Assembly (NCBI RefSeq): GCF_009363075.1
Contig: NZ_CP045293.1
Span: 62,001 to 126,000, forward strand
DNA from: Paenibacillus guangzhouensis
Lineage (GTDB): Bacteria > Bacillota > Bacilli > Paenibacillales > Paenibacillaceae
DNA: 64,000 nucleotides
Direction of reading: 5' to 3'
A program made the position numbers and the translations under genes. Under the pieces are notes generated by a model. It ran no database searches. It was given only the letters and a program-made list of their open reading frames with translations, and was not told the DNA's origin. Below are positions 53,111 to 61,815 of this stretch, piece after piece. Each line of letters starts with the position of its first letter. The first letter of the stretch is position 1.

Positions 53111-54490
53111 ATGGCGGACAATCGCGGGGCTGTAACCACAGCCCCTTTTGATGAATATCAACAGGCAGTAGATTGGATTAACGGCCTGATTTCTTTTGGG
53201 ATTAGACCTGGTATGCAGCGCATTGAATTGATGATGGAGCGCCTCGGGCATCCGGAGCGCACGCTGAAATTCATTCATGTTGCGGGGACGAACGGCAAAG
53301 GATCGACGTGTGCGTTTCTTACTTCTGTGCTTCGTCAATCGGGTTATGATGTTGGAACGTTCACATCACCGTATATTACGAAGTTCACAGATCGTTTCCA
53401 GTATAATGGCACGAACATCCCAGAGGAGACTTTGCTGGCGATCACGAATACGTTGCGGCCTCTCGTGAAAGAGATAGCTGCGTCTGAATTGGGATCACCA
53501 ACAATGTTCGAGGTCTCGACGACGATTGCGATTATGTATTATGCGAAGTACGTATTCCCTGACTTTGTCGTCTGGGAGACAGGGCTTGGCGGCCGTATGG
53601 ATGTGACGAATATCGTGACGCCGATCATCTCGATCATTACGAATGTCGGTCACGATCATATGGATATTCTCGGCGATTCGCTCGAAGCTATTGCTCGGGA
53701 AAAGGCAGGGATTATTAAACCTGGCGTACCTGTTGTGAGCTCGGTGGAACAACTGGAAGTGATTGAGGTGCTCCGCAATACGGCGAAAGAGCAGAAATCA
53801 ACCTTGTATTTAATGAATGATCAATATCATTTGACGACGTTATCGAGTGAAGAGAATCAGCAAGTGTTCGCATTCCAAGGACCTTTCCGTACGCTGGATC
53901 AGCTGTCGATTCAGCTGAATGGTGCGCATCAGATCAAAAATGCTGGTGTAACCGTGATGGCGCTGGAAGTGCTGAAGCAGTATTATGCCCTCTTGATTGA
54001 TGACGAGGATTTATTGGAAGGATTGCGCACAGCGGCATGGGCTGGACGGCTTGAGATGATCTCAGAACAGCCGCGCCTACTAATTGATGGAGCCCATAAC
54101 CCGGAAGGTGCTGCAACCCTTGCAGAAGCATTACGAGAGACTTATACGTACGAGCGTGTACATTTGATGATGGGAATGTTATCAACGAAGAATCATACAG
54201 ACTATTTACGGCATATACTACCAATAGTGGATACGCTCATTTTGACCGAGCCTGATTTCCGTAAAAAAATGAATGCGGAGGATCTCTACGCCATCGTACA
54301 GCATGTATTGGCAGAATCACCGCGTCCTGATCTTCAAATCATCATCGAACCGAACTGGAAGGCGGCGCTTGCGAAGCTAGCGTCAATGGCAGCTCCTGCA
54401 GATCTAACCGTTGTCTCCGGTACTTTGTATTTAATCGCAGATGTACGATCTTATATTTTGTATCAAACCGATTCTGAAAAAGGTTGGTGA
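53111..54490 (+). CDS. folC: Bifunctional folylpolyglutamate synthase / dihydrofolate synthase
   Basis: 459 residues, Mur ligase superfamily. The ATP loop is AGTNGKGSTCAFL, followed by the SPYITKFTDRF region and the C-terminal motif DGAHNPEGA. It adds glutamate to dihydropteroate and folates. It follows valS by 20 bases, as in Bacillus, and overlaps nothing; the next gene, murC, begins eight bases after its stop. Confidence 0.96.
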   Translation: MADNRGAVTTAPFDEYQQAVDWINGLISFGIRPGMQRIELMMERLGHPERTLKFIHVAGTNGKGSTCAFLTSVLRQSGYDVGTFTSPYITKFTDRFQYNGTNIPEETLLAITNTLRPLVKEIAASELGSPTMFEVSTTIAIMYYAKYVFPDFVVWETGLGGRMDVTNIVTPIISIITNVGHDHMDILGDSLEAIAREKAGIIKPGVPVVSSVEQLEVIEVLRNTAKEQKSTLYLMNDQYHLTTLSSEENQQVFAFQGPFRTLDQLSIQLNGAHQIKNAGVTVMALEVLKQYYALLIDDEDLLEGLRTAAWAGRLEMISEQPRLLIDGAHNPEGAATLAEALRETYTYERVHLMMGMLSTKNHTDYLRHILPIVDTLILTEPDFRKKMNAEDLYAIVQHVLAESPRPDLQIIIEPNWKAALAKLASMAAPADLTVVSGTLYLIADVRSYILYQTDSEKGW

Positions 54491-54497
54491 GGATTTC

Positions 54498-55877
54498 TTG
54501 AATACGACAGAACATGTTCATTTTATCGGTATTGGCGGCTACGGGATGAGCGCGATTGCACGCGTCATGCTAGAGATGGGGTACACCGTAACGGGCTCCG
54601 ATGTCGCTGCACAGGAATTAACAGAGAAGCTAGCGAAGAAAGGCGCCAAAATATATATTGGCCATACAGCGGATAATGTTGAAGGAGCTGACCTCGTCGT
54701 CTATTCAACAGCTTTATCCAGAGACAATGTGGAACGCGTAAGGGCGGAAACGCTCAATATTCCGGTTCTGCATCGCGCACAGATGTTGGCACGCTTACTG
54801 AATACCCGTAAAGGGGTAGCTGTAGCGGGTGCGCATGGCAAGACAACAACCTCGTCGATGATTGCGCTCGTAATGGAGCAATGCGGTACAGACCCGACTT
54901 ATATTATCGGTGGCGAGATTATGAATATGGGGACCAATGCAAAGGCGGGTAAAGGCGATTATGTCGTCGCGGAAGCCGATGAGAGCGATGGCTCCTTCTT
55001 GCAGTACCATCCACAGCTTGCGATTGTGACGAATATCGAAGCGGATCATCTGGAGAATTATGACGGGGATTATGCGAAGTTGAAACAAGCTTATGTGCGA
55101 TTCCTTAACCAAGTGAAGCCAGGTGGCAAAGCCATCGTGAGCGCCGATGATGAGATTCTGCAAGCCATGATTCCAAATCTGCAGTGTGATGTGCTTACAT
55201 ACGGCATCGACTCGCCGGCGGATTATCGTGCGACAGATATCGTCCTGGGTGATCGCAAGAGCTCGTTCACATTTACGTATCAAGATGTTCCGCTCGGCAG
55301 AGTTGAAATGTCTGTACCTGGGCGCCATAACATTTCAAATGCAATGGCAACGATTATTACGTGTATGCAAGCGGACATTCCATTCTATGCGATTGCTGAA
55401 TCGATCAAGGAATTCCGTGGTGCGAAGCGCCGGTTCCAAGTGCTCGGTGAAGTGAATGATATTCTTGTGATTGATGACTATGCGCATCATCCGACTGAGA
55501 TTCAAGCGACGATCCAAGCGGCAAAGTCCACAGGTAAACGGATTATCGCTGTTTTCCAGCCGCAGCGCTACACGCGGACGTATTTCCTGCTGGAACAGTT
55601 CAGTCAAGCGTTTGGTGATGCGGATGAAGTCATTATTACGGATATCTATTCACCTGCAGGTGAGAAGCAGATCGAAGGCATTTCTTCGTCTAGACTTGTT
55701 GAGATGATCATACAGAACAGCAATCCGAACACGAAGTATATTCCAACGAAGGAAGAAGTATTAGCACAATTGAGCGATTATGTCAGACCTGGCGATCTCG
55801 TCATTACGATGGGTGCAGGCGACATTTGGAAGGCGGCAGACGGACTGGCCAAGACACTGCGTGCCCGTGCCGAATAG
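54498..55877 (+). CDS. murC: UDP-N-acetylmuramate--L-alanine ligase
   Basis: 459 residues from the TTG at 54498 (product MNTTEHVHFIGIGGYGMSAIA). A GTGAGGA site lies a few bases upstream; the longer frame overlaps folC and is rejected. The nucleotide loop GAHGKTTTSS is at about 111-120, EADESDGS and HHPTE motifs follow. It adds L-Ala to UDP-MurNAc, the first peptide step of peptidoglycan. Its place after folC is not that of B. subtilis. Confidence 0.96.
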   Translation: MNTTEHVHFIGIGGYGMSAIARVMLEMGYTVTGSDVAAQELTEKLAKKGAKIYIGHTADNVEGADLVVYSTALSRDNVERVRAETLNIPVLHRAQMLARLLNTRKGVAVAGAHGKTTTSSMIALVMEQCGTDPTYIIGGEIMNMGTNAKAGKGDYVVAEADESDGSFLQYHPQLAIVTNIEADHLENYDGDYAKLKQAYVRFLNQVKPGGKAIVSADDEILQAMIPNLQCDVLTYGIDSPADYRATDIVLGDRKSSFTFTYQDVPLGRVEMSVPGRHNISNAMATIITCMQADIPFYAIAESIKEFRGAKRRFQVLGEVNDILVIDDYAHHPTEIQATIQAAKSTGKRIIAVFQPQRYTRTYFLLEQFSQAFGDADEVIITDIYSPAGEKQIEGISSSRLVEMIIQNSNPNTKYIPTKEEVLAQLSDYVRPGDLVITMGAGDIWKAADGLAKTLRARAE

Positions 55878-55894
55878 ATTTTTGATGAATACAG

Positions 55895-55927
55895 AAACGT
55901 CCAACCCTACCGGGTTGGACGTTTTTT
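55895..55927 (+). terminator. Terminator of the valS-folC-murC operon
   Basis: AACGTCCAACCC pairs with GGGTTGGACGTT over a four-base loop, with T6 at the end. Confidence 0.92.
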
Positions 55928-55953
55928 GGCTTAGCCATGCTTTTGGCATCACA

Positions 55954-56574
55954 TTATGTCTTCCAGGGGAGAGTAACTTCACGCGGGGGTTTCCGATAAC
56001 AGCAAATCCCTGTAGAGACGCCTCCGATCGTAATGGTCAGGATGGATAGGAAAAATGTCCGAGGTGAGAATAAGAGACCGCCAAGCGTAATGATGAGCCC
56101 GTCGAGAATGAAAATTGTGAATCCGACATTGACGGATAATTTGTCCGCGATATATTTGGCGAGTAAATCGGTTCCGCCCGTGCTAATGTTGTTCCGCAGC
56201 ATGATGCCGAACCCGACACCCATGAAGATTCCGCCAATGATAGAGCTGATGATCGGATGGATCTGAAGCGGAGCAAAGCTCATGTGACTTATACGTGAGA
56301 AGATGTCAATGAAAAAGGAGGAGATGAGCATGCCTGGAAAGCTGCTGAAGAAGAAATGACGATATTTGAACCAGGCGAGCAGAAGGATCGGTAAACTGCA
56401 CACAATAAAGGTGATGCCCACATTCGCCTCCCACAAGTAATTAAGGATTAAAGCGATGCCGATAACACCCCCATCGAGCACATTGAAGGGAATAAGGAAG
56501 AGGTTGATTCCGATCGCGAGCAGCATGCTCCCCGCGATCGTAGCAACGATTCTTTTGAACAACTGCACTTTCAT
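55954..56574 (-). CDS. YitT-family membrane protein
   Basis: 206 residues with five to six membrane helices (IVATIAGSMLLAIGINLFLIPF, VGITFIVCSLPILLLAWF) and the family motif NISTGGTDLLAKYI. The usual C-terminal DUF2179 domain is absent, so it is a short YitT form ending after the last helix. Function unknown, likely transport. ATG 56574 is used; the longer frame starts with TTG at 56592. The start lies next to repeat copy C, which separates it from spoVAD. Confidence 0.85.
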   Translation of the reverse strand: MKVQLFKRIVATIAGSMLLAIGINLFLIPFNVLDGGVIGIALILNYLWEANVGITFIVCSLPILLLAWFKYRHFFFSSFPGMLISSFFIDIFSRISHMSFAPLQIHPIISSIIGGIFMGVGFGIMLRNNISTGGTDLLAKYIADKLSVNVGFTIFILDGLIITLGGLLFSPRTFFLSILTITIGGVSTGICCYRKPPREVTLPWKT

Positions 56575-56604
56575 CAGCTCCACTTTTAACAACCGAATAA
56601 AATC

Positions 56605-56778
56605 CTATCTGTGAGAGTTCAAAAGTTGGCATTTCAGCATGGCATCGTGATGTATAAACCTTTATCGAAGTAAATCCTCGATGAGCGACCGCGATCCTGA
56701 TGTAGGTTTAGACGCCAATCAGAAAGAACATCACTTTCTGATGCGGACAAATGATGATTTTTGAACAACCACTATCTG
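56605..56778 (+). repeat. Structured repeat element, copy C with flanking direct repeats
   Basis: Inverted ends GTTCAAAA (56617-56624) and TTTTGAAC (56759-56766) enclose the family core: TAAACC (56655-56660) with GGTTTA (56705-56710), ATCGA (56664-56668) with TCGAT (56678-56682), GACCGCG (56687-56693), and ATCAGAAAG (56718-56726) with CTTTCTGAT (56734-56742). The 7-bp direct repeat CTATCTG flanks the element (56605-56611 and 56772-56778), five bases outside each end. It lies in antisense relative to both neighbouring genes. Confidence 0.8.
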
Positions 56779-56787
56779 ATGTATATG

Positions 56788-57807
56788 CTAGTTTGTCCCG
56801 TCGTATTCAATGGATACGGCATGGGCAATACAAGGAATGCTCTCTCCTTGTTGATAAGAAATTGGAGATAGAAGCGCACCAGTAGCGACGACGAGGATCC
56901 GTCTCCACTTCCCAGCCCGAAGCTGCTTGAGCAGATGCCCATACGTCACGGTTGCAGAGCAACCGCATCCGCTAGCTCCTGCCTGGACCGATTGCTTTTC
57001 GTAGTCGTAGATCATCATGCCGCAATCACGGAAATCCGTCTGGTTCATAGGGATGTGATGCTTCTTCAGCAATTCACTTGCAATCTCATATCCGACTTTC
57101 GCTAAATCACCTGTAACGATTAGATCATAGTGACCAGGTTCAATACGCAGATCTCGGAAATGCGCTTGAATCGTATCCACAGCTGCAGGGGCCATGGCAG
57201 CGCCCATATTGAAAGGGTCTGTAATGCCCATATCTACGACGCGTCCAATGGTTGCAGAGGTGATTAGAGGTCCGTCGCCATGCTTCGAGACGACAGCAGC
57301 GCCAGCGCCCGTGACCGTAAATTGAGCGGTTGGCGGTTTCTGAGATCCATATTCCGTCGGATACCGGAATTGCTTCTCGGCCGTAGCATTGTGGCTCCCC
57401 GTCACCGCTAAGGCATAGTGAGCGGACCCGGAGTTTACGATCATCGAGGCGAGTGCCAGGCTCTCCATCGACGTGGAGCATGCGCCAAATACCCCTAGAT
57501 ATGGGATACCAAGCGTTCTAGCGGCGAAGCTTGTGCTAATAATTTGATTGAGCAAATCGCCGCCGACATAGAATTGGACTTGCTCTTTCGTTAATCCGGA
57601 GCTTTCGATTGCGATTTTGGCTGCTTCCTCAATGAGCTTGTTCTCTGCTTTTTCCCAAGTGCTCTGACCTAACATTAAGTCGCCATGAATGATATCGAAG
57701 TCGTTGGCGAGCGGACCTTGTCCTTCAAAAGGACCTACAACCGTTGCACTGCTGAATATGCGAGGTTTGTTCTCGAATATCCAAGATTGATGTCCCCGAA
57801 GTGTCAT
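56788..57807 (-). CDS. spoVAD: Stage V sporulation protein AD
   Basis: 339 residues with a thiolase/FabH-like fold. It keeps an active-site-like Cys110 in FGACSTSME but is not expected to be an enzyme: SpoVAD binds dipicolinic acid and, with SpoVAC, moves it across the spore inner membrane. The start overlaps the spoVAC stop (TAATG). In complete operons spoVAEb follows; here repeat copy C follows instead, ten bases after the stop. Confidence 0.95.
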   Translation of the reverse strand: MTLRGHQSWIFENKPRIFSSATVVGPFEGQGPLANDFDIIHGDLMLGQSTWEKAENKLIEEAAKIAIESSGLTKEQVQFYVGGDLLNQIISTSFAARTLGIPYLGVFGACSTSMESLALASMIVNSGSAHYALAVTGSHNATAEKQFRYPTEYGSQKPPTAQFTVTGAGAAVVSKHGDGPLITSATIGRVVDMGITDPFNMGAAMAPAAVDTIQAHFRDLRIEPGHYDLIVTGDLAKVGYEIASELLKKHHIPMNQTDFRDCGMMIYDYEKQSVQAGASGCGCSATVTYGHLLKQLRAGKWRRILVVATGALLSPISYQQGESIPCIAHAVSIEYDGTN

Positions 57808-58295
57808 TAGGACGCCCCCGTTCCATTGAACTGAAATATCATATGCACGATCCCGACAATGAAGGCTGCGACCGTACCGAATACGATAACCGGTCCAGCC
57901 ACTTTGAACATTTGGCCGCCTACACCAAGTACAAGGCCTTCACTGCGATGTTCTATCGCTGCGGATGCCATGGAGTTCGCAAATCCTGTAACGGGAACGG
58001 CAGTGCCAGCGCCAGCCCATTGCGCAATTTTATCGTAGACCCCAAAGCTCGTTAAGATCACCGATAAGAGCACCATAATCGCAACAGTAGGGTTTCCGAC
58101 CGTTTTCTCAGTAAACCCGCCCCATGTAATAAAGGCTTTCGAGACACATTCGCCAATAAGACAAATGAAGCCCCCGGAGAGAAATGCGCACACACAATTT
58201 TTAAACGTTGTTCGTTTCGGTTCGATTCGCTTCGCAAGCGCTTGATATTCTTGCTGTACGGGCGTTAATTTCTGTTTCTTCTGTTTTTCTGACAA
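57807..58295 (-). CDS. spoVAC: Stage V sporulation protein AC
   Basis: 162 residues with four membrane segments and the family motif AVPVTGFANSMASAAIEHRSEG. SpoVAC is the mechanosensitive channel for Ca-dipicolinate in the spore inner membrane. The frame could start further up, but AAGGAGG lies exactly eight bases before the TTG at 58295, giving MSEKQKKQKLTP; upstream ATG 58301 and TTG 58313 overlap or nearly touch that site. Confidence 0.95.
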   Translation of the reverse strand: MSEKQKKQKLTPVQQEYQALAKRIEPKRTTFKNCVCAFLSGGFICLIGECVSKAFITWGGFTEKTVGNPTVAIMVLLSVILTSFGVYDKIAQWAGAGTAVPVTGFANSMASAAIEHRSEGLVLGVGGQMFKVAGPVIVFGTVAAFIVGIVHMIFQFNGTGAS

Positions 58296-58334
58296 CCCCA
58301 TAACCTCCTTCAAAATTCATAAATTTCCATGGCT

Positions 58335-59195
58335 TTAGCGGGTAAGTAACGGCCTCATATCGCTGATGACTTGATCCATCTGGTCGACACACTGGGTATA
58401 GACTGCCTTGGCCGTCTCATTTTCTGACGATAATGCGTACATTTCTAAATCTGCCTCGCATTTCTTCAGTGTTGCGAACAATGTTGCTTTCTTCTGCGGT
58501 TCGGGTACTTGAATCTGATCGTCATAGAGGTCGACATAGAGCTGCCCATAGGAATCGACTTGTCCCAAGTAGACGTTCTCGATGGCCACGCCGATCGTCT
58601 CTAGCTCGCGATTCAGCCAGTTTCGGTTGTAACCGAACGCAGCCAATCCTTCATCGAGCAGTTTCCCATCCATAATGACGGCTTCCGGTGCTTTGTCCGG
58701 CGAGACTTTGATGCCAAGATGCTTTGGCGTGAGCGGTTGATTCTCGCGTTTAAGCAGGACATTGAATTCCCCGTTGGATTCCATGATGGCGAATTCCACA
58801 TCCGCGGCATTGAACACATTTCTTTTGCGCAGCTGGGCTAGCAATTCGTCGGAGGTCACGCGTACCTTTTTTAAGTTATCTTCAAGAATTTTGCCGTCCT
58901 TAATGAGGACTTGAGATTTGCTATCAATAAAATCCCGAAGTTTTTTGGTCTTCAACTGCACCATTTCAATGATAAAGGATACACCAACCCACACGGCGAG
59001 CGAGATAATACCAAGCCCCCAGTGCTTCTCTAAATCCATGGAGATATATGCAGCAAGGCTGCCGATCGTAATCCCCGTAATGTACTCGAACAAGGATAGC
59101 TGCGCGACCTGCCGTTTCCCTAATACTTTGGTGAAAAAAAACAGAACCAAAACAGCCACCAGCGTACGAATGGCAGCTTCCAACCATTCAGGCAT
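58335..59195 (-). CDS. DUF421 (YetF-type) membrane protein with C-terminal DUF1657-like domain
   Basis: 286 residues. Three N-terminal membrane helices (TLVAVLVLFFFTKVLGKRQ, ITIGSLAAYI, WGLGIISLAVWVGVSF), then the DUF421 cytoplasmic domains (about 85-225; VIMDGKLL, NRELETIGV). The last ~55 residues (TLFATLKKCEADLEMYALSSENETAK) resemble the separate 68-residue DUF1657 protein encoded divergently, so this is a fusion. Such DUF421-DUF1657 proteins accompany spoVAC and spoVAD in the spoVA-2mob operon of heat-resistant spore formers. First gene of the minus-strand set. Confidence 0.88.
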   Translation of the reverse strand: MPEWLEAAIRTLVAVLVLFFFTKVLGKRQVAQLSLFEYITGITIGSLAAYISMDLEKHWGLGIISLAVWVGVSFIIEMVQLKTKKLRDFIDSKSQVLIKDGKILEDNLKKVRVTSDELLAQLRKRNVFNAADVEFAIMESNGEFNVLLKRENQPLTPKHLGIKVSPDKAPEAVIMDGKLLDEGLAAFGYNRNWLNRELETIGVAIENVYLGQVDSYGQLYVDLYDDQIQVPEPQKKATLFATLKKCEADLEMYALSSENETAKAVYTQCVDQMDQVISDMRPLLTR

Positions 59196-59338
59196 CGTTT
59201 TTTTCGACTCCTTCCCCTTTAATGTTTTGTCAAAAGTTGTGAACAGGATTCATATGAAATGTTCCCTCAACGCGAGAAGAATATTCTGCTGACATTCGGA
59301 CACATTAGAGGGGTATTTGTAAAAAGGAGGTGTGAGAA

Positions 59339-59545
59339 ATGACCGTTGGATCCCAAGTGAAAACTACTTTGGCAAGTTTGAAAAGTGCTCAAGCAAGTCT
59401 AGAGTCCTTCGCGCTTGAAACACAAAATCAAGAAGCGAAAAAAATGTTCGAGTCTGCTGCGCAGACGACGCAAACCGTTGTACAGCAAGTTGAATCTCGT
59501 GTACAGCAGCTCGAAAATGAGGAGCCTCAATTTAAAGGGTTCTAG
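59339..59545 (+). CDS. DUF1657 protein
   Basis: 68 residues, helical and Gln-rich (TTLASLKSAQASLESFALETQNQEAKK), without a membrane segment. DUF1657 proteins are small sporulation-linked proteins found in spoVA-2mob operons, where they are usually in the same direction; here the gene is divergent from the DUF421 gene, sharing a 140-base region. AAAGGAGGTG lies seven bases before the ATG. Confidence 0.88.
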   Translation: MTVGSQVKTTLASLKSAQASLESFALETQNQEAKKMFESAAQTTQTVVQQVESRVQQLENEEPQFKGF

Positions 59546-59791
59546 ACATTTCGATAAGATTGACAGGGGTGGGAAATCTCGATTCTTTGCGAGAGCAGAG
59601 GATCGGGATTTTTTCAAAATAAGTGTTTATATGATTCACGGAAAAACTGTTCTTATATTTCTCGAAGATACGCTTATCGTCCGATAAAGGGCGACGAAGT
59701 GTTTCTTCTTGTTTCATCAATAAGCGGTTATAAATCTCTTAACTCTATCATAGGAATGATAATAGAAGATTGGACAAGGGAGAGGGTAAGC

Positions 59792-61045
59792 ATGAGTAAG
59801 GCCAAAATGACGTTTCGATTCGATGATCCGCCGCGTAAATCAACAACTACGGAGATCATTCCTCATAATGAACCTGTTGAAGGGACAATCGAGCCATCTA
59901 CGATGGGTCAGGTTGTTCCAATCCAGACGTATAGCTCTGATTATGGTGCATGGGACCCATCGTTTGATGAGGAGACGAACCGGATCGAGAAGCTGATTCG
60001 TGGTGAAACCTCTTCCCTACAGCCAGAGATCATCCCGCCAAAGCCTCAGCCGAGGATCGTAGATATCATGCAGGATGCAGAGGAACGTGGAGAGCTATCC
60101 GACTCTGAATTACAATCGGATCAGGAAGAAGGACATCACATTCAATGGACAGAACTGTCTGCTGGTGGATATTATCGTAAAACAAGAAATCCTTCATGGG
60201 TCAAAGTTGTTGCCTCGGTTGCAGGCGCAATTGTGACGGGGGCTGTTTTTGGTTTTGTGGTGTTATCGTTATTCCAAGGGGAAGTGAGTCTACCAGGGGT
60301 TAAGTCGAGTGTTCTTAAGGATGATGTGCGTACGAGCGGCAGTGTTCAGACATCGGGGAAAGTCGTGGATTCCAGTACCAATCAAACGAATCTTCCATCA
60401 GGTGAGGCCGTTAGCGTGACGATTCAACGCGATGCAAAGACGTATTATATGCTGCAGTATGGTGTCTTTAAAGATCAAGCCGGCGTGAACGCCGCGCAGC
60501 AAGAATTGACAGATCGAGGCTTAGCTGCCTTCGGCGACACCTCGGATCAGAATCGGGTGTATGCGGGGATGGCGGCATCGCGGGAAGAGGCTCAGTTGAT
60601 GAAAGCAGAGCTTGCGCTGCAAGGGATTGAACTCTATATTCGAGATATGCAGATGCCAGAGACAACGCAGCTCATGTATGCGGGTGACGCAGCTCAAATG
60701 GAGCAATTCTTCAAGCAGAGTGATCAGGTTGTACAAATTCTATTACAAATGTCTACGGCTCAGCTGGAGCGTAAAGATCCTACTGCCTATACACAGGCAG
60801 AGCTGTTGGCAATTAAGGATGCGCATCAGAAATGGACGGAGCTTGGGGCAGCCGCAGCCAAAGGTCTTCCAACATCATCCAAAGAAGCTTGGGGGAAAAT
60901 GACCCAGTCGATGAACACGGCAATCTTATCGTTAAATGAATACGGCAAACAGTTGTCGACCTCTCATCTCTGGAGCATTCAAGCGGCATTGATGGCTTTC
61001 GTGAAGAGCGAACAAAATCTAATCGCATCGATGCAAGCTGCATGA
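59792..61045 (+). CDS. spoIIB: SpoIIB-like SPOR-domain protein
   Basis: 417 residues from ATG 59792 (GGGAGAGGG upstream). The N-terminal ~130 residues are cytoplasmic and acidic, followed by one membrane helix (VVASVAGAIVTGAVFGFVVLSLF), a linker, a SPOR domain (about 215-290; YYMLQYGVFKDQAGVNAAQQEL) that binds denuded glycan strands, and a long helical C-terminus. In Bacillus spoIIB precedes maf-radC-mreB, exactly as here; it helps septum thinning and engulfment. Sequence identity outside SPOR is not obvious. Confidence 0.83.
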   Translation: MSKAKMTFRFDDPPRKSTTTEIIPHNEPVEGTIEPSTMGQVVPIQTYSSDYGAWDPSFDEETNRIEKLIRGETSSLQPEIIPPKPQPRIVDIMQDAEERGELSDSELQSDQEEGHHIQWTELSAGGYYRKTRNPSWVKVVASVAGAIVTGAVFGFVVLSLFQGEVSLPGVKSSVLKDDVRTSGSVQTSGKVVDSSTNQTNLPSGEAVSVTIQRDAKTYYMLQYGVFKDQAGVNAAQQELTDRGLAAFGDTSDQNRVYAGMAASREEAQLMKAELALQGIELYIRDMQMPETTQLMYAGDAAQMEQFFKQSDQVVQILLQMSTAQLERKDPTAYTQAELLAIKDAHQKWTELGAAAAKGLPTSSKEAWGKMTQSMNTAILSLNEYGKQLSTSHLWSIQAALMAFVKSEQNLIASMQAA

Positions 61046-61058
61046 ACGACCTATATCT

Positions 61059-61098
61059 AACCGATAGGACCTCATTTCCAGGTTCCTGTCGGTTTTTG
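61059..61098 (+). terminator. Terminator of spoIIB
   Basis: AACCGA.AGGA.CT pairs with AG.TCCT.TCGGTT with two bulges, followed by T5. Confidence 0.75.
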
Positions 61099-61167
61099 GT
61101 TTGTGTTACACCGCAAATATAAGTATAATGTGTAAAGGTGTAAAAAAATGGTGAAGGGGAGTCAAAT

Positions 61168-61767
61168 ATGCTGAATAGGGATCAACGTCGCCTCATCTTA
61201 GCTTCTGCATCACCACGAAGACAAGAGCTTATTCGCGTTCTGAATATCCCGTTCGAAATTCGTGTGAGTGATGTCGATGAGACAACTCCGACGTATTGGT
61301 CGCCAGCGCAGGTCGCAGAGCAATTAGCGCTTCGCAAGGCAGAGGCAGTGCATCAGATGCTGCAGGAGGGCGAACAGGGCATAATCATTGGTGCGGACAC
61401 CATTGTTGTGCTTGATTATCGCGTTCTTGGCAAGCCAAAGGATGCAGAAGATGCCGTATCCATGTTGAATTTACTGCAAGGCAAGACCCATCAAGTGTAT
61501 AGCGGTGTCGCCTGCATTGATGCGGAGACAGGGGAGACCCACGTATCGCATCGTGTTACGTATGTCCAAATGAAACATTTAACAGATCAGCAAGTACAGA
61601 GGTATGTCGCAAGCGGAGAACCAATGGATAAGGCGGGCTCCTACGCGATCCAAGGATTAGGTTCAACGATTGTGGAGTCGATCGATGGGTGTTATTTCAA
61701 CGTCGTCGGTTTACCATTATCCTTACTCACCGATATGCTCTCCAAATACGGCATAGAAGTTCTGTAA
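61168..61767 (+). CDS. maf: Maf-type nucleoside triphosphate pyrophosphatase
   Basis: 199 residues. The family start LILASASPRRQELI and the conserved GADTIVVLD and KPKDAEDA motifs are present. It hydrolyses dTTP/UTP or modified nucleotides to monophosphates as housekeeping and is linked to septum inhibition. GGGGAG precedes the ATG. First gene of maf-radC-mreBC. Confidence 0.95.
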   Translation: MLNRDQRRLILASASPRRQELIRVLNIPFEIRVSDVDETTPTYWSPAQVAEQLALRKAEAVHQMLQEGEQGIIIGADTIVVLDYRVLGKPKDAEDAVSMLNLLQGKTHQVYSGVACIDAETGETHVSHRVTYVQMKHLTDQQVQRYVASGEPMDKAGSYAIQGLGSTIVESIDGCYFNVVGLPLSLLTDMLSKYGIEVL

Positions 61768-61815
61768 GGTAATCGACTTATTTAACGCTTATTTATCAAT
61801 GAAAGAGGGGAATTC

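Noticed and set aside
59260-59320. Sigma-G promoter for the DUF1657 gene
   Set aside because: GAATA and CATTAGA are present but the spacer is 19 bases and the -10 has a mismatch at a key position, so the match is too weak to annotate.
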